A stretch of DNA of 24,970 nucleotides, taken from assembly GCA_027365715.1 (NCBI GenBank), contig DAHXLZ010000027.1, positions 1 through 24,970 on the forward strand, given 5' to 3'. The notes below the pieces were generated by a model. That model worked only from the letters and a program-made list of their open reading frames with translations. It was not told the origin of the DNA and ran no database searches. Positions 16,955-24,970 of the stretch are shown here, in pieces. How positions within the stretch are numbered: position 1 is the first letter of the stretch; each line of letters starts with the position of its first letter. The stretch is from Methanomassiliicoccales archaeon (GTDB taxonomy: Archaea > Thermoplasmatota > Thermoplasmata > Sysuiplasmatales > Sysuiplasmataceae). A program made the translations under genes and the position numbers.

Positions 16955-19603
16955 CTACTCTTCATTCTCTTTTTCCTTTGGTTCTATGAGTTTGCTGTCG
17001 CTGACGGCCGTGTCATCGTGTTTTGTGTCTGCCGCAGGCTCTTCCCTGGTGACCAGCTTTTTCATCTCCTCCTCCCCTTCCATGACCACACGCTCTTCTT
17101 CCTCCGAGCCTACAAGCCGTATCATGGCAGTCACGCGGTCTCCCTGCTCAAGACGCATTATGCCGACACCCTGGGTGTTCCTGCCCATAATCCGTATGTC
17201 GTCGATCGGAATCCGTATGACCATTCCTGTTTCAGATGTAAGCAGTATTTCGTCCCCTGCACCGAATGCACGGACAGAGATGACTTTGCCGTTTCTCTCT
17301 GTCGTCTTTATTGTTATGACACCCTTTCCGCCGCGCCTCGTCTTTCTGTATTCGCCGACCCATGATGGTTTGCCGAAACCATGTTCGGTTACCGTCAGCA
17401 GCACTTTGCCCTCGCTCAGTGAACATTCCATGCTCACCACCTCATCCTGCTGCCTCAGTCTTATCCCTCTCACACCGCCGGCCTGTCTTCCCATGGGGCG
17501 CACGTCCGTTTCCCCGAACCTTATGACATAGCCGTTCCTCGTTGCGAGCAGAACATCCTGCTGGCCATCCGTGAGGAGTGTGCCAATCACCTCATCCCCT
17601 TCATCGAGTCCGATTGCAATTATGCCCATCGACCGGACATGGGAGTAAGCCATGAGAGGAGTCTTTTTCACCCTCCCTTTCCTGGTTGCAAACAGCAGAT
17701 AATGCGCCTGGTCGAAAGTCTTGAGCGGAATATTGTCTATTACCCTTTCCCCGTCCTCAAGCTTCGGAAGGAGATTTATTATGGGCCTGCCGGGACTGTG
17801 CCTTGAACCGGTGGGTATGAGATAGGTCTTCAGCCAGTATGCCCTGCCTCTGTTTGTTATGAACAGTATGTAATTGTGCGTTGAGGCGACGAACATGTCG
17901 ACCACGTAATCCTCTTCATGCGTCTCAACTCCAGTGAGTCCCTTGCCTCCTCTGTGCTGTTTTTCATAAGTCGCAAGGGGCATACGTTTGACATACCCCC
18001 TGCTTGTAACTGTTACAATGACCTCTTCGTCAGGTATGAGATCCTCGATAGTCATCTCCAGCCCTTCCGAATTGATTTCGGTCTGACGGTCATCGCCGTA
18101 TTTTTCTCTGATTTCGTTGAGCTCTGACTTGATTATTGTGAGTATCCTTCCCTCATCGCCAAGCGTCCTGGTGTAATCATCGATGCGCGTTACGAGTTCA
18201 CTGTGTTCCGTGCGCACGCCGTCCATTTCGAGTCCTGTGAGCTTTTGGAGCCTCATGTCCAGTATCGCCTTTGCCTGCTCTCCGGAAAGCCTGAAGCCCC
18301 CGTCCTGCGGGACCGAAGCAATCATTTCCTGCACGCCGGCCCAGTCGTTCACTGCTATGAGTTTCTCCCTCGCCTCTTCGCCGGAAGATGATGATCGTAT
18401 AATCCCGATCATCCTGTCTATGTTGTCGATGGCCACCATGAGCCCTTCGACGATATGCATCCTGGCCTTTGCCTGTTTGAGCTCAAACTCGATCCTCTTC
18501 CTGACCATATCCCTGCGGAAGTCAATAAAATTCCGCATGAGCTCCTTTAGTGAGAGAACCTTCGGCTCGTTGTTTACCAGTGCTATGTTGATTATGCCGA
18601 AGGTGACTTCCATCTGGCTGTGGGTGAACAGCTGATTGAGCACGACCTCATCCAGCGCATCCCTCCTGAGCTCTATTACAACCCTCATGCCGTTTCTGTC
18701 AGACTCGTCCCTCAGATCGGTTATGCCGTCAATCCTCTTCTCCTTCACGAGTCTTGCAATGTCCTCGAGCATCGTGCTCTTGTTGACCTGGTATGGTATT
18801 TCGTTTACTATGATCCTCTTTCTGCCGTTTTCCTCTTCTATTCTGGTTTTGGCCCTTACTGTTATCCTTCCCCTTCCGCCCGTGTAGGCTTCAACAATGC
18901 CACGAAGTCCGTAGACTATTCCGCCGGTCGGAAAATCGGGCCCCTTTATAAAGTTCATCAGCTGGGAAAGGTCTGCATCGGGGTTGTCAATCATGAAATC
19001 GAGCGCGTCCACGACCTCCCGCAGATTGTGCGGAGGCATGTTGGTCGCCATCCCCACGGCGATTCCACTCGTCCCGTTGACAATCAGATTCGGGAATTTC
19101 GAAGGGAGCACTTCAGGCTCTTTGAGTGTTGTATCGAAATTGTCCACCATTCTGACTGTTTCCCTGTCCAGGTCCTGCAGTATCTCTTCGGCAATCCTGG
19201 AAAGGCGGCATTCCGTGTATCTCATCGCCGCTGCCGTGTCGCCGTCGACGCTGCCAAAATTTCCCTGCCCGTCTATGAGCGGATAGCGCATGGAAAATGT
19301 CTGGGCCATTCTGACGAGTGCATCATATATGGCCACGTCGCTGTGCGGATGGTATTTACCGAGAACTTCTCCAACAATCCTGGCGCTCTTCTTGTGCGCC
19401 CTGCCGGCCGTTGCGCCAAGTTCGCTCATCCCGTAGAGTATTTTTCTGTGAACAGGTTTCAGGCCGTCGCGAACATCCGGCAGTGCACGTCCGACGATAA
19501 CGCTCATCGCATAATCGATGTACGACTTGCGCATCTCGATTTCAATTGGCCGGTTGAGTATATTCTGCCTGGCGGGCTCAACAGTTCCGTTTTCGTCAGC
19601 CAT
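16955..19603 (-). CDS. gyrA: DNA gyrase subunit A
   Basis: An 882-residue type IIA topoisomerase subunit, which with GyrB introduces negative supercoils using ATP. The breakage-reunion domain has the catalytic Tyr129 in AAAMRYTE. The C-terminal beta-pinwheel that wraps DNA carries a GyrA box, QHRGGKG at 549-555, and a later RRGGKG blade repeat, which marks it as gyrase and not topoisomerase IV. The C-terminus is acidic (Glu-rich). The start ATG 19603 has AAGGTGGT at 19608-19615, overlapping the gyrB stop, which is 10 bases upstream: the two genes form an operon. In the quinolone pocket, the E. coli Gly81-Asp82-Ser83 triplet reads Ser88-Asp89-Val90, while the Asp87 equivalent (Asp94) is kept. 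Gyrase in Thermoplasmata and related Euryarchaeota is known to be of bacterial origin. Confidence 0.98.
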   Translation of the reverse strand: MADENGTVEPARQNILNRPIEIEMRKSYIDYAMSVIVGRALPDVRDGLKPVHRKILYGMSELGATAGRAHKKSARIVGEVLGKYHPHSDVAIYDALVRMAQTFSMRYPLIDGQGNFGSVDGDTAAAMRYTECRLSRIAEEILQDLDRETVRMVDNFDTTLKEPEVLPSKFPNLIVNGTSGIAVGMATNMPPHNLREVVDALDFMIDNPDADLSQLMNFIKGPDFPTGGIVYGLRGIVEAYTGGRGRITVRAKTRIEEENGRKRIIVNEIPYQVNKSTMLEDIARLVKEKRIDGITDLRDESDRNGMRVVIELRRDALDEVVLNQLFTHSQMEVTFGIINIALVNNEPKVLSLKELMRNFIDFRRDMVRKRIEFELKQAKARMHIVEGLMVAIDNIDRMIGIIRSSSSGEEAREKLIAVNDWAGVQEMIASVPQDGGFRLSGEQAKAILDMRLQKLTGLEMDGVRTEHSELVTRIDDYTRTLGDEGRILTIIKSELNEIREKYGDDRQTEINSEGLEMTIEDLIPDEEVIVTVTSRGYVKRMPLATYEKQHRGGKGLTGVETHEEDYVVDMFVASTHNYILFITNRGRAYWLKTYLIPTGSRHSPGRPIINLLPKLEDGERVIDNIPLKTFDQAHYLLFATRKGRVKKTPLMAYSHVRSMGIIAIGLDEGDEVIGTLLTDGQQDVLLATRNGYVIRFGETDVRPMGRQAGGVRGIRLRQQDEVVSMECSLSEGKVLLTVTEHGFGKPSWVGEYRKTRRGGKGVITIKTTERNGKVISVRAFGAGDEILLTSETGMVIRIPIDDIRIMGRNTQGVGIMRLEQGDRVTAMIRLVGSEEEERVVMEGEEEMKKLVTREEPAADTKHDDTAVSDSKLIEPKEKENEE

Positions 19604-19613
19604 TCAGACCACC

Positions 19614-21545
<1,932 letters not shown>

Positions 21546-21576
21546 TCACTGTCAGGTGCTGTTGCCATTCCCATCC

Positions 21577-21593
21577 CGGTTTAAAAAAAACCG
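21577..21593. promoter_or_regulatory. AT-rich inverted repeat in the gyrBA promoter region
   Basis: CGGTTT (21577-21582) and AAACCG (21588-21593) flank an A-run. On the minus strand the T-run leading into TTTAAACC lies about 40 bases before the gyrB GTG, the place of a TATA element with a short leader. A second TATA-like site on the minus strand (TTATTTATA near 21630-21638) would give a leader of about 65 bases. Which one is used is not clear. Confidence 0.4.
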
Positions 21594-21699
21594 TTTGGAC
21601 ATTCGTCATTTTGCAATATGGGATGTGCCTATAAATAACCTCTTTTGAGCAGGCATCCAGAGTGGACGATACGATTTTCGCAGTATATAAGAACGACCG

Positions 21700-21723
21700 G
21701 TCCGGGGGCACGCGGTTCCGGAC
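21700..21723 (-). terminator. GC-rich hairpin after the radical SAM genes
   Basis: GTCCGG (21700-21705) pairs with CCGGAC (21718-21723) around a 12-base loop. It starts 33 bases downstream of the stop of the NirJ/AhbC-like gene and could help end that transcript, though the T-run typical of archaeal terminators is short here (TTCTTATATA follows a few bases later). Confidence 0.35.
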
Positions 21724-21724
21724 A

Positions 21725-21737
21725 GACCTGTCAGGTC
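21725..21737. repeat. Palindrome GACCTG-T-CAGGTC
   Basis: A six-base inverted repeat with a one-base centre, directly next to the GC-rich hairpin at 21700-21723 and 19 bases after the radical SAM stop. It may extend a terminator structure or be a regulatory site; nothing ties it to a gene. Confidence 0.35.
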
Positions 21738-21755
21738 ACCGCAGTCGTGGCGGCG

Positions 21756-22862
21756 TCATTGCATTTTTGGCTCTGCAGCAGAGTATCTTTCCTGAATTTC
21801 AGGCAGATAGCACGACGGATCCTTCCCCCAGAAATTTCCGGTGTATGCAAGCGCCCTTCCCCTCAGGTTTCCATTGCAGACATCCAGGTACTGACAGTCT
21901 CTGCACTCCAGAAGCTTTTTCCTCTCCCTGAGCTTACCCACGAGCGCGTCCGGCTCCTCCCATATCCTCCTGAGATCCTCGATCCTGCCTATTGGCGTGT
22001 GCGTGAACTGGTCAGGAAACACCGTGCCGTCAGGACTTATGTCTGCTATCCTTTCCCCTGATCTGTTGCCGCCGTTCTTCTTCAGAAGGTCAAGGATCCG
22101 CTTCTCACCTGTCATGGCATAAATGTGTATGCCGTCCACGGCGTTGTCTGCAGTCAGTATGTCCATTTCCTCTTCCGCATGCCTGAATATGCTTTCAGTT
22201 GCATCGAGCCGTGTCCTGTTGTCAATATCCATGGCCATATCTGCTCTTCCCGCATAGGCAAGATGGTAGAAACATATCCTTCCTATGCCAAGCGAACGGG
22301 CGAGCGCAAAAATGTCCCCGATGTATCGTGCGTTCATCCCGGTTATTGTGAATCTGAGTCCCACTTTTATGCCCGCGGCCTTTGCATTTTCAATACCTCT
22401 GAGCGATGCCCTGTATGCACCATTCACACCCCTGAATTCATCATGCACGGGCTGCGGTCCGTCTATGCTTATGCCCGCATAGTCGACGAGGCCCGCGAGT
22501 TTTTGCGCCATCTCCCCCGTTATCGCTGTGCCGTTTGTGGACAGTCCAACCTTCATGCCGCAGTCATTCATCACCCTGATGAGATCGACTGCATCCTTCC
22601 TGATGAGCGGTTCACCGCCGGAAACAAGCACATTGCTCACACCAATATCGGCAGCCGTCTCAATTGCCGTTTTCCAGACATCAAACGGAAGGTCCGTGAA
22701 TCTGCCTCCGCCCGAAGATGAGTAGCAGTGAACGCATTTCAGGTTGCAGTTTCTGGTTATGTTCATCACCAGGACCGCCGGAAAGCGATCGTCCCTTCTG
22801 CTGTACCTTATGCTGTCCCCGCTCTGAATCCTGTTGTGAAGCAGTCTCGTTACGCTGATCAT
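21756..22862 (-). CDS. Radical SAM protein, NirJ/AhbC-like
   Basis: A 368-residue radical SAM enzyme. The AdoMet [4Fe-4S] motif is Cys39-x3-Cys43-x2-Cys46 (CNLKCVHC), followed by GGEP. Near the C-terminus Cys320-x2-Cys323-x5-Cys329-x21-Cys351 should hold an auxiliary cluster. The surroundings (DNAVDGIHIY, NGGNRSGERIADI, PDQF, LDVCNGNLRGRA) match the NirJ/AhbC family. NirJ acts in heme d1 synthesis, and AhbC removes acetate groups from 12,18-didecarboxysiroheme in the siroheme-dependent heme pathway of archaea. With an AhbD-like neighbour, AhbC is the likelier role, but no siroheme genes are in view. ATG 22862 is chosen because it lies one base after the upstream stop and starts the NirJ-like N-terminus; the open frame to 23210 only reads over the neighbour. 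Contains a 57-base block nearly identical to that neighbour. Confidence 0.85.
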   Translation of the reverse strand: MISVTRLLHNRIQSGDSIRYSRRDDRFPAVLVMNITRNCNLKCVHCYSSSGGGRFTDLPFDVWKTAIETAADIGVSNVLVSGGEPLIRKDAVDLIRVMNDCGMKVGLSTNGTAITGEMAQKLAGLVDYAGISIDGPQPVHDEFRGVNGAYRASLRGIENAKAAGIKVGLRFTITGMNARYIGDIFALARSLGIGRICFYHLAYAGRADMAMDIDNRTRLDATESIFRHAEEEMDILTADNAVDGIHIYAMTGEKRILDLLKKNGGNRSGERIADISPDGTVFPDQFTHTPIGRIEDLRRIWEEPDALVGKLRERKKLLECRDCQYLDVCNGNLRGRALAYTGNFWGKDPSCYLPEIQERYSAAEPKMQ

Positions 22863-22863
22863 G

Positions 22864-23928
22864 TCAGGCGCCGCCCCCCCGGACAGAATAATCACATAAC
22901 GAGTCTTCTGCCATCCAGTCACCGGTGGATGCATATGCCCTTGCTCTGCATCCTCCACACACTGTTCTGAAATTGCATATGCCGCATTTTCCACCGAGCA
23001 GAGAGCTGTCCCGCAGTTCCGAAAACAATTTTCCATTATAGATTTCGGCAAAGCTGCTTTTTCTGATGCTCCCCGCCGGCAGCGGAAGGAAGCCGCACGG
23101 GTATACTGTCCCGTCATATGAGATGAATGAATAGCCGTTTCCCGCCATGCATCCGCGTGCGCCGTTAACGCTCTTCCGCCCGGTCTCATCCGGCTTCTGA
23201 AGCTTCGCACCGTTCTCGCTCATAATCCGTATCAGATACGGTGCGCAGGTCATGCGTACCTGCAGCCCTTCAGCCCTCCAGGCGGCGACAGTTCTCATTG
23301 CTGTGTTTGCCTGCTCCTGCGTTAAGGCCATTTCGGCTGTTGCCCTGCCTGTAGGCACGATCATGAACAGATCCCAGAAATCGGGCTTCATTGAAAGGAC
23401 AGTCTCCTTCAGCTCCGTGAGCCTGTTTATGTTGTAAACACTGAGCGTCGAGTTTATCTGCACAGGCACTCCGGCACTCTGGAGTGATGCAATAGCTCCA
23501 GATGCAATTGAAAAAGCACCATTCACACCTCTGAATTCATCATGAACGGGCTGCGGGCCGTCTACGCTTATGGAGACGATTGACGCGCCTGCCTTCCTGA
23601 TATTCTCCGCAGCACTGCTGTCTATTTTGCTGCCGCTGGGGGACAGTGCGGTTCTGAGCCTGGCTGATGCATATCCAATCAGTTCAAAAATGTCGTCACG
23701 CTTGAGTGCATCTCCGCCGCTTATTACGAAGAGCCTGACACTGTTATCCGCAAGCTGATCGATTATTCCACGTGCCTCATCTGTGGACAGCTCCCCGGGA
23801 AGACGGTACGGTATGGCATCTGCCCTGCAGTGCCTGCAGGCGAAATCGCATGCCCTGGTGCTCTCCCACACAACAACATGAGGAGACAATGTCAAGGCCG
23901 ACAACTCCGCTGCCGCTCTCTGGTGCAC
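22864..23928 (-). CDS. Radical SAM/SPASM protein, AhbD/TIGR04053-like
   Basis: A 354-residue radical SAM enzyme. The AdoMet cluster motif is Cys27-x3-Cys31-x2-Cys34 (CDFACRHC), followed by SGGDALKR. The SPASM-like C-terminus has Cys260, Cys278, Cys315, Cys318, Cys324, Cys327 and Cys345, with the KCGICNFRTVCGGCRARAYASTGD pattern seen in AhbD (heme synthase, which decarboxylates Fe-coproporphyrin III) and in the related TIGR04053 family of unassigned function. GGDxLKR and the SPSGS segment lean towards TIGR04053; pairing with a NirJ/AhbC-like gene leans towards AhbD. The start GTG 23928 is the first in frame; TTG codons lie a little downstream. The next gene begins one base after its stop, so the two are surely co-transcribed. 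Confidence 0.83.
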   Translation of the reverse strand: MHQRAAAELSALTLSPHVVVWESTRACDFACRHCRADAIPYRLPGELSTDEARGIIDQLADNSVRLFVISGGDALKRDDIFELIGYASARLRTALSPSGSKIDSSAAENIRKAGASIVSISVDGPQPVHDEFRGVNGAFSIASGAIASLQSAGVPVQINSTLSVYNINRLTELKETVLSMKPDFWDLFMIVPTGRATAEMALTQEQANTAMRTVAAWRAEGLQVRMTCAPYLIRIMSENGAKLQKPDETGRKSVNGARGCMAGNGYSFISYDGTVYPCGFLPLPAGSIRKSSFAEIYNGKLFSELRDSSLLGGKCGICNFRTVCGGCRARAYASTGDWMAEDSLCDYSVRGGGA

Positions 23929-24003
23929 ATAACATTTTACAGCTGAAACATCCGCTTAACACCGTAGCCTCATATGTCAGGCATTCTTCTATGACAGGCT
24001 CTA

Positions 24004-24945
24004 TCAGACCGCAGCCTGCTGGCCATCGCTGCTCTTTTTGCGTTTCCTGATGTAGTATGTTCCGACGCGGAGTTTCCTGAAACCAAGTGTTGAATAAAGT
24101 GTCAGTGCGGGCTCGTTGTCTTCCGATACCCAGAGCGTCATACTCTTCTTCCTGGCAACTGCTGCCTCATGCATCGAATTCATAATCAGGTACTTCCCCA
24201 GCCCTTTATTCCTGTACTCCGGCAGAACTGCAATGTCGGCGAGAAAAGCACTGTCACCAATGTCTGAAACTGCAATCATGGCAACGGGTCTGCCTTCAGT
24301 TACAACGCATCTTGATGCGTTCGTTATAACCGGGCCATATTCTCCGGAGAGAAGGGCGCGTATCATTTTCCTGTTGTCTTCAGCACTGTCTGCAAACATC
24401 CCCTCGTCAGCTGTTCCGGCGTAGCTGTCCCAGTCGAGTTTTGAAAGCATTTCTTCACTCTGTTCTGTTACAGACACGGTAGCGAAATTCCCATCAGGCA
24501 TCGCCTTTTCCTCAGTGTTTTTGAGTTCTGCTGCCATTTCAATGCGTCTCTTCTTTTCAAACCCGAATCCCGATGACGCCGCCATCATTGTCTCTTCCGT
24601 TATGTTTGGATGTATTCCGCTGATCCTGAGCCACATGTCCTGCGGCATCTTCTCAATATACTCACCGACGAGGAGATTGATTGCCTCCTTATCCGGCTGA
24701 ACGTCACTCCATGAGACGAACGCCGAGCCTCTGCCCTCCTGCTGGCTGAACTGAATTATGCCAAGCACCTTCTCCCCGTCAACAGCTGCATAGCAGGATT
24801 CCTCCCCTTTCCTGATGGATTCGAGTCTTTCTTCAGCCCAGTTCGGTGGCAATGTTTCGCCAAATTCCTTCACACCATTGCCAAAACCCGCAATGAACGG
24901 CCCGATGTCCAGTTGTTCTGGAGCTGCTTCCTGGACGCTGATCAT
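24004..24945 (-). CDS. Tandem GNAT-family N-acetyltransferase
   Basis: A 313-residue protein with two GNAT-like halves. The C-terminal half (about 155-300) is the complete one: FLADIAVLPEYRNKGLGKYLI carries the acetyl-CoA pyrophosphate-binding loop (RNKGLG, 245-250), and NEPALTLYSTLGF is the usual motif B. The N-terminal half (1-140) has GNAT-like strands and ends with GFGFEKKRRIEM but lacks a clear CoA-binding loop, so it is probably a degenerate copy, as in mycothiol synthase-type proteins. The acceptor could be a small amine, an antibiotic or a protein N-terminus; nothing in the sequence decides. ATG 24945 is the first Met and is followed at once by the domain. The radical SAM gene starts 75 bases after its stop, so shared transcription is possible. 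Confidence 0.85.
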   Translation of the reverse strand: MISVQEAAPEQLDIGPFIAGFGNGVKEFGETLPPNWAEERLESIRKGEESCYAAVDGEKVLGIIQFSQQEGRGSAFVSWSDVQPDKEAINLLVGEYIEKMPQDMWLRISGIHPNITEETMMAASSGFGFEKKRRIEMAAELKNTEEKAMPDGNFATVSVTEQSEEMLSKLDWDSYAGTADEGMFADSAEDNRKMIRALLSGEYGPVITNASRCVVTEGRPVAMIAVSDIGDSAFLADIAVLPEYRNKGLGKYLIMNSMHEAAVARKKSMTLWVSEDNEPALTLYSTLGFRKLRVGTYYIRKRKKSSDGQQAAV

Positions 24946-24970
24946 GAAGGTTGGATAACTGTCTCAAATA

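Noticed and set aside
21645..22061. Plus-strand open frames next to a TATA-like box at 21630-21640
   Set aside because: They mostly run antisense to the NirJ/AhbC-like gene and have no domain or ribosome binding site.
22863..23210. N-terminal extension of the NirJ/AhbC-like protein
   Set aside because: These codons lie inside the upstream radical SAM gene in another frame. The family N-terminus begins at ATG 22862, one base after that gene's stop.

Overview
The window looks like chromosomal DNA of a Thermoplasmata-type archaeon, probably from an uncultured lineage. This is inference from content: archaeal type IV pilus (Tad/ArlI-ArlJ-like) motor genes, a class III pilin signal, KaiC-like single-domain ATPase, CARDB-rich surface proteins, TATA-like boxes 25-45 bases upstream of starts, mixed leaderless and Shine-Dalgarno starts, and a bacterial-type gyrBA operon, which this class is known to carry. 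GC content is roughly half.

Layout. 1-1395 (+): 3' part of a secreted Ig-like surface protein running off the left edge. 1450-1731 (-): small ABM-domain protein. 1732-2047: spacer with palindromes. 2048-8429 (-): a tightly packed, overlapping pilus operon, transcribed pilin, ATPase 1, TadC-like 1, TadC-like 2, ATPase 2. ATPase 2 is broken by a +1 frameshift at an A7 tract. 8607-9374 (+): an SDR oxidoreductase, divergent from the pilin and overlapping tail-to-tail with the next gene. 9368-14989 (-): a 1873-residue surface protein with a membrane anchor and three cytosolic zinc ribbons. 15161-15952 (-): coiled-coil protein with its own zinc ribbon. 16168-16872 (-): KaiC/RAD55-like ATPase. 16955-21542 (-): gyrA and gyrB, with gyrB first. 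21756-23928 (-): two adjacent radical SAM proteins, one NirJ/AhbC-like and one AhbD/TIGR04053-like. 24004-24945 (-): tandem GNAT acetyltransferase.

How they work together. The pilus operon should encode the pilin subunit, the assembly ATPase(s) and the membrane platform of an adhesion-type pilus; a prepilin peptidase is not in the window. The gyrase pair introduces negative supercoils. The two radical SAM genes probably act in one pathway, with siroheme-derived heme synthesis the best guess. The surface protein, the coiled-coil protein and the KaiC-like ATPase lie in series on one strand, and two of the three end in similar zinc ribbons, so a functional link is possible but unproven.

The most notable points are the duplicated motor and platform genes of the pilus with one copy frameshifted and lacking a His-box histidine, the zinc-ribbon-tailed giant surface protein, the unusual quinolone-pocket residues of GyrA, and a 57-base near-identical block shared by the two otherwise divergent radical SAM genes. 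No tRNA, rRNA, CRISPR array or insertion sequence was seen.
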